A DNA stretch of 19,304 bases from an uncultured Clostridia bacterium (GTDB lineage Bacteria > Bacillota > Clostridia > Christensenellales > Borkfalkiaceae), in contig CALDMH010000091.1 of the NCBI GenBank assembly GCA_937915565.1, forward strand, positions 1 through 19,304, read 5' to 3'. The translations under genes and the position numbers were made by a program. Shown piece after piece: positions 1 to 6,786 of this stretch (the first letter of the stretch is position 1; each line of letters starts with the position of its first letter). The notes beneath the pieces were generated by a model. That model was not told the DNA's origin, ran no database searches, and saw only the letters and a program-made list of their open reading frames with translations.

Positions 1-1
1 C

Positions 2-472
2 GTTTATAAAATATTCGTCGATTTAAAATGGTACGATACCTTGTTGCCGTTGACGATTCCCGCTTTTTTCGGCGGCGGAATTATGAATATTTTTATGATA
101 ATGCAGTTTATCCGCGGAATACCCAAGGCTTTGGACGAGGCGGCTAAAATCGACGGGGCTAATTTGTTCGTGCGTATGTTTCGGGTAACGTTCCCGCTGG
201 TTATGCCCATAGTTTTATATGTTGCCGTTGCGGCGTTTTTTATGGCGTGGAACGACCTTATGGGCCCGCTTTTGTATATTCAAAGCGAAAAGTATTGGAC
301 GGTTAATATGTTTATATACAGAAAATACCTTTCAACGACGAATATCGCGCGGTCGCAACCAAACGTTCAGATGGGTATCGGCGTCGTCTTGATGATTCCT
401 ATGCTCGTCGTGTTTATGTTTTATCAAAACGCGCTTATCGAGGGATTGAGCCTCGGAGGAGTTAAAGGTTAA
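2..472 (+). CDS. Carbohydrate ABC transporter permease (MalG/AraQ type), 3' part
   Basis: Inner-membrane permease subunit of a binding-protein-dependent sugar importer. The reading frame is open from base 2, so the gene is truncated by the window edge and about 156 C-terminal residues remain. The diagnostic permease EAA loop is visible: EAAKIDGAN followed by F-x8-PLVMP, the cytoplasmic segment that docks onto the ATPase. Hydrophobic segments flank it (around LYVAVAAFFMAW and IGVVLMIPMLVVFMFY), and the C terminus ends GLSLGGVKG, as is common in CUT1-family second permeases. The stop is 6 nt before the Gfo/Idh gene, whose GGAGG ribosome site lies inside this gene's last codons, so the two are co-transcribed. 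The neighbouring beta-galactoside phosphorylase suggests the substrate is a galactose-containing di- or oligosaccharide; this is inferred from context only. Confidence 0.93.
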   Translation, partial: VYKIFVDLKWYDTLLPLTIPAFFGGGIMNIFMIMQFIRGIPKALDEAAKIDGANLFVRMFRVTFPLVMPIVLYVAVAAFFMAWNDLMGPLLYIQSEKYWTVNMFIYRKYLSTTNIARSQPNVQMGIGVVLMIPMLVVFMFYQNALIEGLSLGGVKG

Positions 473-478
473 AATATT

Positions 479-1759
479 ATGAAGATAAAAGTGATAGTCG
501 TCGGTTGCGGCGACAGAGCGACGGTATATTGCCACGAGGGTTACGATAATCTGAAACAAATCGAAATCGTCGCGTGCGTAGACCCTGACCCCGAAAGATT
601 GAAATATATGCGCGAAAATTTCGGCGTTTCCGAAAATATGTGTTTCACCGATATGGACGACGTTTTAAAACTCGGGAAAATCGCGGACGCGGTTATCAAC
701 GGCACGATGGACAAACTGCATCTCGAAACGGCTTTGCCTTTCTTGAAGCAGGGCTATCATATGCTTCTCGAAAAGCCGCTCGTAAACAACAAAGAGGATT
801 TATTGCTTTTAAAACGGACGGCGGACGAAAACGGAGTTAAACTTATGACCTGCCACGTTTTGAGATACGCCCCTTTTTATAAGAAAATAAAGGAGTTGAT
901 TGAAGACGGCACAATAGGCAAAGTGCAGAGTATTTCAACGAGCGAACGGGTAGGCGCATACCATTCTTCGGTGAGTTATATTCGCGGAAAGTGGAATTCC
1001 GAAAAGGAATGCGGTTCTTCCCTTCTTCTTGCAAAATGCTGCCACGACGTCGATTTGATTTGCTGGCTGAATAATTCCGCCGTGCCGCTCGAAGTATACA
1101 GCAACGGGGCGAGAACTTATTTCAACAGAGAAAACGCGCCGGAAGGAAGCGGCGAGAGATGCCTCGTCGATTGTCCGAAAGAGATAAGGGATAAATGCTT
1201 GTACGAAGCGGAAGCTACGTACGTAAAAAACACCGTTTTGCCTTGGTATCCCTGGCAATGCACGGGTAAAAACTGGCAGGACGTTACCACGGAAGAGAAA
1301 TACGAATCGTTAAAAACTTACAATCCGCACGGCAGGTGTATTTTTAAATGCGACGGTGATTTGCTCGACCATCAGAACGTGACGATTAAATTTTCAAACG
1401 GAAGCACTGCAAATCACCTGCTCGTTTTAGGTGCGATGAAGCCGACTCGCACTATTTTCGTTTCCGGAACGGAAGGGGAGATAGAGGGTGACCCGAGCGG
1501 TGAACTTATCCTTAGAAAATTCGACAAAACGACCGACTTTTTTACCGAAGAAAAAGTTTCGTTTGAGGATAAATTCGGCGAAACGGGCGGGCATTACGGC
1601 GGCGACCGCGGGCTCGTTGCGGATTTTATAAATTACGTCGAGGGCAAAAAGCCTTCGATTTCCTGCACGGATATATCGGACAGTATAAACGGACATCTCA
1701 CCGTTTTCGCTGCGGACGAATCGATTAAAACCGACCGCGCCGTGCTTATAGGCAAATAA
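479..1759 (+). CDS. Gfo/Idh/MocA family NAD(P)-dependent oxidoreductase with cysteine-rich insert
   Basis: A 426-residue soluble dehydrogenase of the glucose-fructose oxidoreductase / inositol dehydrogenase family. The N-terminal Rossmann fold starts KVIVVGCGDRA (G9, G11). The family EKP motif is at 98-100, with K99 the expected catalytic lysine. The CCHDVDLICW motif supplies H189, D190 and D193 at the usual substrate/catalytic site. Between the two halves is a cysteine-rich stretch: C228, C232 and C240, then C261, then C287 and C291 in GRCIFKC. That arrangement would suit a bound metal or structural cluster. The gene sits between a sugar-ABC permease (6 nt gap) and a GH112 phosphorylase (14 nt gap), so it probably oxidises or epimerises a sugar released in this pathway. 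The exact substrate cannot be read from the sequence. Confidence 0.93.
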   Translation: MKIKVIVVGCGDRATVYCHEGYDNLKQIEIVACVDPDPERLKYMRENFGVSENMCFTDMDDVLKLGKIADAVINGTMDKLHLETALPFLKQGYHMLLEKPLVNNKEDLLLLKRTADENGVKLMTCHVLRYAPFYKKIKELIEDGTIGKVQSISTSERVGAYHSSVSYIRGKWNSEKECGSSLLLAKCCHDVDLICWLNNSAVPLEVYSNGARTYFNRENAPEGSGERCLVDCPKEIRDKCLYEAEATYVKNTVLPWYPWQCTGKNWQDVTTEEKYESLKTYNPHGRCIFKCDGDLLDHQNVTIKFSNGSTANHLLVLGAMKPTRTIFVSGTEGEIEGDPSGELILRKFDKTTDFFTEEKVSFEDKFGETGGHYGGDRGLVADFINYVEGKKPSISCTDISDSINGHLTVFAADESIKTDRAVLIGK

Positions 1760-1773
1760 TTATCGGAGCAGTT

Positions 1774-3984
1774 ATGCAAAAAGGCAGATTGACTATCCCC
1801 ACGGACGAAACGTACGTTGAGGGAACTAAAAAATTTATAACGTACTGGAACGCCGACGCCGTGAGAGATTGCGACGGCGTTTCTCTTCCGAAAGACGTGA
1901 AGCAATTCAAAACCGACGTTTACAAGGCGTATTTTATCGTGCGCGAGGACCACGAGTACGCCAAGGCGCATCCCGAATACTGGCAGAATACCGCTCTTAT
2001 TTCCGAGCGTTATACGGCAAAATCGGACGTTCTGGAAATAGACCTTCTGAAAAACACTTTCAAGGAGGCTTTTTCGGTAAACGCCGAACGGTATAGAGAG
2101 TTCTGGCAGGTTATAGACAGAACCACGGGGCAAATTCACGAAGATTGGGAATATCTCGGGAACGACGTCGTTCGCATAACGAGCGCAAAGAAATATCACG
2201 AATACACGGTTAATTTCTTTGCAAAAAACTGCTGGGACCCCGTTCAGATTTATAATTATCACGTCAATAATTGGACTTGCGATAAAGACGTGGATTTAGA
2301 CCCCGTTTATCCCGAAGCGTTAGAGCATATGCTTTTCCGTATGGAAAAGTGGCTTAAAGAGAACCCCGACGTGACTGTGGTGCGGTTTACCACGTTTTTT
2401 TATAATTTCCTTATAGTGAACGTCACGGGGATTAAGCAGAGGATATGGGATTGGCATAATTACGCTATGACCGCTTCGCCCGCGATGTTCGATTTGTTTG
2501 AAAAAGAAACGGGCGAAAAAATGACGCTTGAAAATCTCATCGGCGGCGGATATTATTCCAACAGGTTTACCGTTCCCGACGAAACGATGAGAAAATACGT
2601 CGATTTCGTTCAGAGAAAATGCGCCGAACGGGCGAAGAAATTCGTCGATTTATGCCATAAATACGGCAAAAAAGCGTTGATGTTCGATGGCGACCACCGC
2701 GTGGGCGTAGAGCCGTATTCTCCTTATTTCCCGTCTATCGGGCTCGACGGAGTGGTTGGCGCGCCTTCGAGCGCGATTTACGCGCAACAGGTTGCAAATA
2801 TAAAAGGAGTAAAGTTTACCGAAGGCAGGCTTAATCCCTACTTTTTCCCGAACGAATGCCCCGGCGACGAACGTGGTACGCAGATACTTTATTCGTGTTG
2901 GGACGGAATTCGCCGCGGACTTATGAAAAAGCCGATAGACCGCATAGGCTTCGGCGGATATTTAAAGCAGATAGAAAATTACGAAAAACTGAAAGTTGCC
3001 ATTAAAAACGTTTGCGACGAGTTCAGGAGCATACGAGAAAATATCGGCGAAAATAAGTGCTTCACGAAGGCGAACGTTGCCGTTATCTCGTACTGGGGCA
3101 GGCTCGATACTTTTATGATGAATGGAATTTTCGTCGACGACCCTCGTCAGGACGGGTTTTATTACACGGCAATGCTCACCGCGCTTGCGATTTTGCCCGT
3201 AGACGTCGATTTTATTTCTTTTGACGACGTTATAAACGGCGACTTAAATAAATACGACGTTCTGGTTTCCGACGGAATTCCCGGCACGTCCTTTCAGGGT
3301 GACAAATGCTGGAAAAACCCCGAGCTTACGGCTAAAATTCGCGAATTCGTCGATAACGGCGGTGGATTTGTCGGCGTGGGCGAACCGAGCGGTTATCAAT
3401 ATCAGGGCAGATATATTCAGCTTTCCGACGTTTTGGGCGTGGAAAAGGAATGTAACTTCCGCCATTTTGAAAAACGCGACGATATGAAGCCGATAGGGAA
3501 TCATTTTATAACCGACGGCGTGGATATGACGAAAATCGCTTTTAACTCAAACGTGAGAGGTATGTATCCGCTCACCGCAAGCGTTATAAAAATGCGTTAC
3601 GACGAGAGTTATCCTTACGGCTGGCAGAATGCGGGGCATATAGATTTGGCCGTGAACGAATACGGAAAGGGGCGAAGCGTTTATCTTTCCGGCGTGGCTT
3701 CCTGCAACGAAAGTTTCAGGCTTATTTACAATGCGATTTTGTGGGCGTGCGGAAAAGAAGACGAGAAAAAAATCGTTTATTCCGAAAATTCCGGCGTGGA
3801 CGCCTATTATTATGCGAACGGCGAAAAGTATGCGCTTATAAATTCCACAGCCGAGCCTCAATGCACGGAATTTTACGATAAGTGGGGCTATAAGTCGATT
3901 ATCGAGCTGAAACCAAAGGAAATAAAGTGGCTTTTAGACGCTGATTCGGTAATTAAACAAACGAAGTCGACAGAAATAGAGTGA
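1774..3984 (+). CDS. GH112 beta-galactoside phosphorylase (lacto-N-biose / galacto-N-biose phosphorylase family)
   Basis: A 736-residue cytosolic phosphorylase expected to split a beta-galactoside with inorganic phosphate into alpha-galactose-1-phosphate and the acceptor sugar. It matches bifidobacterial galacto-N-biose/lacto-N-biose I phosphorylase along its whole length (about 750 residues in that family). Matching stretches include GRLTIPTDE at the start, EYTVNFFAKNCWDPVQIYN (142-161), VVRFTTFFYNF (202-212), LMFDGDHRVGVEPY (302-315), KFTEGRLNPYFFP and GGGFVGVGEPS. By comparison with the family, D307 should be the general acid, and R204 and N161 substrate contacts. V157 seems to align with the acceptor-site Val162 of the bifidobacterial enzyme (alignment from memory). 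GH112 also contains a galactosyl-rhamnose phosphorylase, so the acceptor is not settled. There is no signal peptide; import by the upstream ABC transporter is implied. The start is supported by GGAG at 1765-1768. Confidence 0.92.
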   Translation: MQKGRLTIPTDETYVEGTKKFITYWNADAVRDCDGVSLPKDVKQFKTDVYKAYFIVREDHEYAKAHPEYWQNTALISERYTAKSDVLEIDLLKNTFKEAFSVNAERYREFWQVIDRTTGQIHEDWEYLGNDVVRITSAKKYHEYTVNFFAKNCWDPVQIYNYHVNNWTCDKDVDLDPVYPEALEHMLFRMEKWLKENPDVTVVRFTTFFYNFLIVNVTGIKQRIWDWHNYAMTASPAMFDLFEKETGEKMTLENLIGGGYYSNRFTVPDETMRKYVDFVQRKCAERAKKFVDLCHKYGKKALMFDGDHRVGVEPYSPYFPSIGLDGVVGAPSSAIYAQQVANIKGVKFTEGRLNPYFFPNECPGDERGTQILYSCWDGIRRGLMKKPIDRIGFGGYLKQIENYEKLKVAIKNVCDEFRSIRENIGENKCFTKANVAVISYWGRLDTFMMNGIFVDDPRQDGFYYTAMLTALAILPVDVDFISFDDVINGDLNKYDVLVSDGIPGTSFQGDKCWKNPELTAKIREFVDNGGGFVGVGEPSGYQYQGRYIQLSDVLGVEKECNFRHFEKRDDMKPIGNHFITDGVDMTKIAFNSNVRGMYPLTASVIKMRYDESYPYGWQNAGHIDLAVNEYGKGRSVYLSGVASCNESFRLIYNAILWACGKEDEKKIVYSENSGVDAYYYANGEKYALINSTAEPQCTEFYDKWGYKSIIELKPKEIKWLLDADSVIKQTKSTEIE
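3887..3901 (+). repeat. 15-bp dispersed repeat, copy 1 (inside the GH112 gene)
   Basis: GCTATAAGTCGATTA occurs here in frame (encoding part of W-G-Y-K-S-I-I) and again, identical, in two noncoding sites at 13861-13875 and 16003-16017. Three exact 15-mers in 19 kb are unlikely by chance. This copy lacks the upstream AAAAGTC block shared by the other two, so it may be a coincidental or fragmentary member. Confidence 0.55.
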
Positions 3985-4001
3985 TACGAATCAGGGTTAT
4001 C

Positions 4002-4046
4002 GAGGCGGAAATCGATTAACTTTTGAGGCGCAATCGATTAACTTTT
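4002..4046 (+). repeat. Tandem direct repeat (22/23 bp x 2) before the TetR promoter
   Basis: Two adjacent near-identical units, 4002-4024 and 4025-4046, each begin GAGGCG and end ATCGATTAACTTTT. They differ by one inserted base and one substitution. They lie between the GH112 stop and the -35 box at 4066, about 20 bp upstream of it, where an activator or repressor could bind. A replication-slippage duplication is equally possible. No terminator hairpin for the sugar operon is visible in this spacer apart from the dyad at 4095-4130. Confidence 0.8.
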
Positions 4047-4065
4047 AAAGATTTATAAAAAAGTG

Positions 4066-4094
4066 TTGACAAAAGAATAAAGTCGGAATATAAT
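4066..4094 (+). promoter_or_regulatory. Perfect-consensus sigma-A promoter of the TetR-ABC operon
   Basis: TTGACA (4066-4071) and TATAAT (4089-4094) are both exact consensus hexamers separated by the optimal 17 bp. Transcription should start near 4101, inside the dyad that directly follows the -10 box. A promoter this strong in front of a repressor gene implies that it is normally held off. Confidence 0.9.
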
Positions 4095-4130
4095 AAAATT
4101 GCAGGTGTAACGCTACGCCTGCAATTTTTT
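4095..4130 (+). promoter_or_regulatory. 34-bp dyad at the TetR operon start site: likely operator, also terminator-like
   Basis: Left arm AAAATTGCAGGTGT (4095-4108), six-base spacer, right arm ACGCCTGCAATTTT (4115-4128). The arms pair throughout with a single G-T exception, and the right arm runs into six T residues (4125-4130). It abuts the -10 box and covers the expected start site, the classic position of an autoregulatory TetR operator. In RNA, a transcript starting near 4101 would carry an 8-bp hairpin at its 5' end followed by a U-run. The site could therefore also terminate read-through from the sugar operon or attenuate this one. The operator role is inferred; the symmetry is seen. 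Confidence 0.75.
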
Positions 4131-4143
4131 AAAGAGGTTTTAT

Positions 4144-4716
4144 ATGCCGAGAGATTTTTTGTTTACGAAAGACGAAATCGTGAAAGCCGCGCTCGATTTA
4201 ACGAGAGAAAAAGGCTTTGCCGCGGTTTCCACGCGCGCGTTGGGAGAGAAACTCGGCGCGTCGTCGCGGCCGGTGTTCAGCCATTTCAGCAATATGGCGG
4301 AGGTTCAAAGTGCGATTATAAACGCGGCGAACGAGCTTTATCAATCGTATAGAAGCGAGGAGACTGCAAGCGGAAAATACGTTCCGTATAAGGCAAGCGG
4401 AATGGCGTACGTTCGTTTCGCAAAGGAAGAAAGAGAACTTTTCAAGTTGCTTTTTATGCGCGACCGCTCGCAGGAGCAAATAAAGGAAGACCCCGAGGAA
4501 ATGGACGCGTTAATCGAAATTATCGGGAAACAGGTCAAAATAGACAAGGAAGAAGCGAAAACTTTCTATTTTGAAATGTGGGCTTACACGCACGGAATTG
4601 CGGCGATGATTGCAACGAATTATCTCGTTTGGGACGAGGCGTTTATAAGTCGGGCGTTGACGGACGCCTACGAAGGGTTGAAACTTCGGTATGAAACGGG
4701 GAGGAGCTTAAAATGA
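4144..4716 (+). CDS. TetR/AcrR family transcriptional regulator
   Basis: A 190-residue DNA-binding repressor. The N-terminal TetR domain is clear: FTKDEIVKAALDLTREKGFAAVSTRALGEKLGASSRPVFSHFSN (7-50), with the helix-turn-helix at about 29-48. The C-terminal two-thirds is a helical ligand-binding and dimerisation domain (LFKLLFMRDR, MWAYTHGIAAMIATN), which is variable in this family and gives no ligand clue. Ribosome site AGAGG at 4133-4137 precedes the ATG. The gene is first in a three-gene operon and overlaps the ABC ATPase by 4 nt (ATGA at 4713-4716), so translation is coupled. It probably represses its own operon through the dyad at 4095-4128 and is released by a compound the transporter exports or senses. 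Confidence 0.93.
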   Translation: MPRDFLFTKDEIVKAALDLTREKGFAAVSTRALGEKLGASSRPVFSHFSNMAEVQSAIINAANELYQSYRSEETASGKYVPYKASGMAYVRFAKEERELFKLLFMRDRSQEQIKEDPEEMDALIEIIGKQVKIDKEEAKTFYFEMWAYTHGIAAMIATNYLVWDEAFISRALTDAYEGLKLRYETGRSLK

Positions 4717-5405
4717 TTGACGCGAATGGGATAACGAAGTCGTACGGCTTCGGCGAAAACAAAACTGAGGTGCTTAAAGGTGTCGATTTGCAGATTGCGG
4801 ACGGGGATTTCGTCGTTATTCTCGGTGCGTCCGGCTCGGGAAAATCCACGCTTTTAAATTGCCTTTCGGGGTTGGAACGTGTGGACGGCGGGCATATTTT
4901 ATACGATTCGGTCGATATTACGAAACTTTCCGATAAGGAACTTACGAACTTCCGCAAAGATAATATCGGATTCGTTTTCCAGCAGTATTATCTGCTTCCG
5001 AATATGACCGTCGAGAAAAACGTTCGTATGGGGGCTGACCTTGCCGGGAACGGCGATTACAAGGAAATAATCGAAGCCGTCGGATTGGAGGCGAAACTCG
5101 GCAAATATCCGTCCGAACTTTCGGGCGGGGAACAGCAAAGGGTTTCGGTTGCCCGCGCGCTTGCGAAAAAGCCGAAAGCGTTGTTTCTGGACGAACCCAC
5201 GGGCGCGCTCGACGAAAAAACGGGGCGACAACTGCTCGATTACGTTTGCAAACTGCATAACGAATACGGGTTTACCGTCGTTATGGTTACGCACAACGGA
5301 AATATTGCCGAAACGGCAAATACGGTAATAGGTTTAAACAGCGGAAAAATAGCGGAGTTTTACGTCAACGAAAACCCGAAAACCGCTTACGAAATCGGGT
5401 GGTAG
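4713..5405 (+). CDS. ABC transporter ATP-binding protein (MacB/LolD/BceA type)
   Basis: A 230-residue ATPase that powers the FtsX-type permease encoded next. All ABC motifs are intact: Walker A GASGSGKST (38-46), Q-loop Q90 in FVFQQYYLLPNMTV, signature LSGGE (136-140), Walker B LFLDE (157-161) with E161 catalytic, D-loop GALD and switch H194. The spacing and wording (NIGFVFQQYYLLPNMT, DEPTGALD) match the MacB/LolD/BceA group that drives mechanotransmission permeases rather than importers. The start codon overlaps the TetR stop and the permease starts 4 nt after this stop, giving a tight operon. Likely roles are export or release of a peptide, antibiotic or lipid, or sensing of one; the sequence does not choose among them. 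Confidence 0.95.
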   Translation: MIDANGITKSYGFGENKTEVLKGVDLQIADGDFVVILGASGSGKSTLLNCLSGLERVDGGHILYDSVDITKLSDKELTNFRKDNIGFVFQQYYLLPNMTVEKNVRMGADLAGNGDYKEIIEAVGLEAKLGKYPSELSGGEQQRVSVARALAKKPKALFLDEPTGALDEKTGRQLLDYVCKLHNEYGFTVVMVTHNGNIAETANTVIGLNSGKIAEFYVNENPKTAYEIGW

Positions 5406-5409
5406 AGCT

Positions 5410-6543
5410 ATGGTAATCGGATTTAAGGACGCCGCAAAACTGTTCGGCATATCGATTATCGCTTGTTGCGCCGCATTCGTTTGCACGCTTTTTTTGAGCT
5501 ATAACGTCGACCTTGCGGCTATAAAGAGTGAAATAACGATGGAATCGGAAGCGGCTTTGTATAACGCGCAGGTGCTTATGGGTAGGGTGGTTGCCGGCGT
5601 TTCGGGAGGTTGCCTCGTGATAACTTCCGTGGTTATGCTTCTGTTTTACGTTAAAAATTACGTCTCGTCGCACGGCAAGGAGTTGGGAATTCTCAAAGCC
5701 ATAGGCTATTCCGAAGCGAAAATTTCAAAGCATTTTTGGGTGTTCGGGCTTCCCGTGCTTGTCGGTTGCGCGTTGGGTTTTGCCGTCGGATATTTCTATC
5801 TTCCGACGTTTTATCAAAAACAAGCCCCGAACTTGCCGGCGTTAACCCCGAAATTTCATTTGTCGCTTGCGTTTTCCCTTATCGGCGCGCCGACGGCTGT
5901 TTTCATTGCGATTTCGACGTTGTTCGCTTACCTGAAACTGAAAAGTCCGGTGCTGGATTTGCTTCGTGAAAAACAGCGTTATAAAGTTAAAATCGGCAAG
6001 GACGGAAAGGAGGGCGAGCCGTTTTTGAAAGACTTGCGCGGCGTAACGCTTAAAAGTCGCAAGCCGCTCGTTTTCTTCGTGGCGTTTTCGGCGTTTTGCT
6101 TTTCGGCGATGGTGCAGATGTCCTTTTCGATGAACGAGCTTGCGAGCGAAACTTTCGCCGTAATGGTTTTGTCAATCGGGCTTATTCTCGCCTTCGTCAC
6201 CTTACTTCTCTCCCTTTCGAGCGTGGTTTTCGGCAACGCGAAAACGATTGCGATGATGCGGGTGTTCGGTTACGACGACAAAACTTGCAGCCGTTATATT
6301 CTGGGTGCGTATCGCCCGATTTCTTACGTCGGCTTTGCGCTTGGCACGGCGTATCAATACGGATTGCTTCGATTGATGGTTTCGGTGGTGTTTGCGGAAA
6401 TCGGCAACGTGCCGAAATACGCTTTCGACTTCGGGAGATGCCTTATAACGCTGGCGTTATTCGTCGTTACTTACGAAACGGTCACGTTTCTTTATTCGCT
6501 CAAAATTAAAAGAATTTCCGTTAAAAGTATTATGTCGGAGTGA
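5410..6543 (+). CDS. FtsX-like ABC permease built of two fused four-helix repeats
   Basis: A 377-residue membrane protein with about eight predicted helices: near 12-31, 60-80, 111-130, 154-174, 219-239, 247-271, 297-317 and 345-362. It has an internal repeat. KELGILKAIGYS (90-101) matches KTIAMMRVFGYD (278-289), the cytoplasmic FtsX motif, and YLKLKSPVLDLLREK (174-188) matches YSLKIKRISVKSIMSE at the C terminus, both about 189 residues apart. FtsX/MacB relatives usually carry a large extracellular domain between helices 1 and 2. Here that loop is about 28 residues in repeat 1 and under 10 in repeat 2. The permease therefore looks like a stripped, single-chain equivalent of an FtsX dimer. It works with the ATPase upstream, under TetR control. 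The ATG is the first in frame; the ribosome site is weak, so translational coupling is likely. Confidence 0.88.
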   Translation: MVIGFKDAAKLFGISIIACCAAFVCTLFLSYNVDLAAIKSEITMESEAALYNAQVLMGRVVAGVSGGCLVITSVVMLLFYVKNYVSSHGKELGILKAIGYSEAKISKHFWVFGLPVLVGCALGFAVGYFYLPTFYQKQAPNLPALTPKFHLSLAFSLIGAPTAVFIAISTLFAYLKLKSPVLDLLREKQRYKVKIGKDGKEGEPFLKDLRGVTLKSRKPLVFFVAFSAFCFSAMVQMSFSMNELASETFAVMVLSIGLILAFVTLLLSLSSVVFGNAKTIAMMRVFGYDDKTCSRYILGAYRPISYVGFALGTAYQYGLLRLMVSVVFAEIGNVPKYAFDFGRCLITLALFVVTYETVTFLYSLKIKRISVKSIMSE

Positions 6544-6569
6544 TAAGCCGACTTTTGCGGAAAACGAAA

Positions 6570-6606
6570 AACGGTTCGTAACCCTTTTCTTGCGGGCCGT
6601 TTTTTT
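6570..6606 (+). terminator. Rho-independent terminator of the TetR-ABC-FtsX operon
   Basis: A 12-bp stem (AACGGTTCGTAA 6570-6581 with TTGCGGGCCGTT 6590-6601, three G-U pairs) around an 8-nt loop is followed by seven T residues (6600-6606). It begins 27 nt after the permease stop and isolates the operon from the GH94 gene. Confidence 0.9.
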
Positions 6607-6609
6607 GCT

Positions 6610-6623
6610 CGTAAACGTTTACA
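6610..6623 (+). promoter_or_regulatory. LacI/CcpA-type operator overlapping the GH94 -35 box
   Basis: GTAAACGTTTAC (6611-6622) is a perfect 12-bp palindrome with the central CG typical of LacI-family operators. Extended to 6610-6623 it fits the catabolite-responsive element pattern WGWNANCGNTNNCA at every position but the first. It overlaps the -35 hexamer (6618-6623), so a bound protein would block RNA polymerase. The protein could be CcpA or a pathway-specific LacI/GalR repressor; none is encoded in the window. Confidence 0.75.
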
Positions 6624-6646
6624 ATAATTCGGAATTATGCTATACT
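6618..6646 (+). promoter_or_regulatory. Promoter of the GH94 phosphorylase gene
   Basis: TTTACA (6618-6623), 17-bp spacer, TATACT (6641-6646). It lies directly after the upstream terminator and gives a leader of about 135 nt before the start codon at 6787. The -35 box is shared with the palindromic operator. Confidence 0.75.
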
Positions 6647-6680
6647 GTTTCCGTTGCGAAAATCGTTGCGAGTTTTCGGC

Positions 6681-6712
6681 TAACGGTTTCGTTGAATAAC
6701 GGTTTCGTTGAA
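6681..6712 (+). repeat. Exact 16-bp tandem duplication in the GH94 leader
   Basis: TAACGGTTTCGTTGAA occurs twice in perfect tandem (6681-6696 and 6697-6712), in the transcribed leader between the promoter and the ribosome site. The rest of the leader is also rich in AACGAAAA-like words. It may be a slippage duplication or a duplicated protein or RNA site. Confidence 0.85.
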
Positions 6713-6786
6713 AGCCTCGGTTTAACGAAAAACGCGAAAACCGCGTTAATAACGAAAATTACGAAAAAAGATTGCAGGAGCGCATT

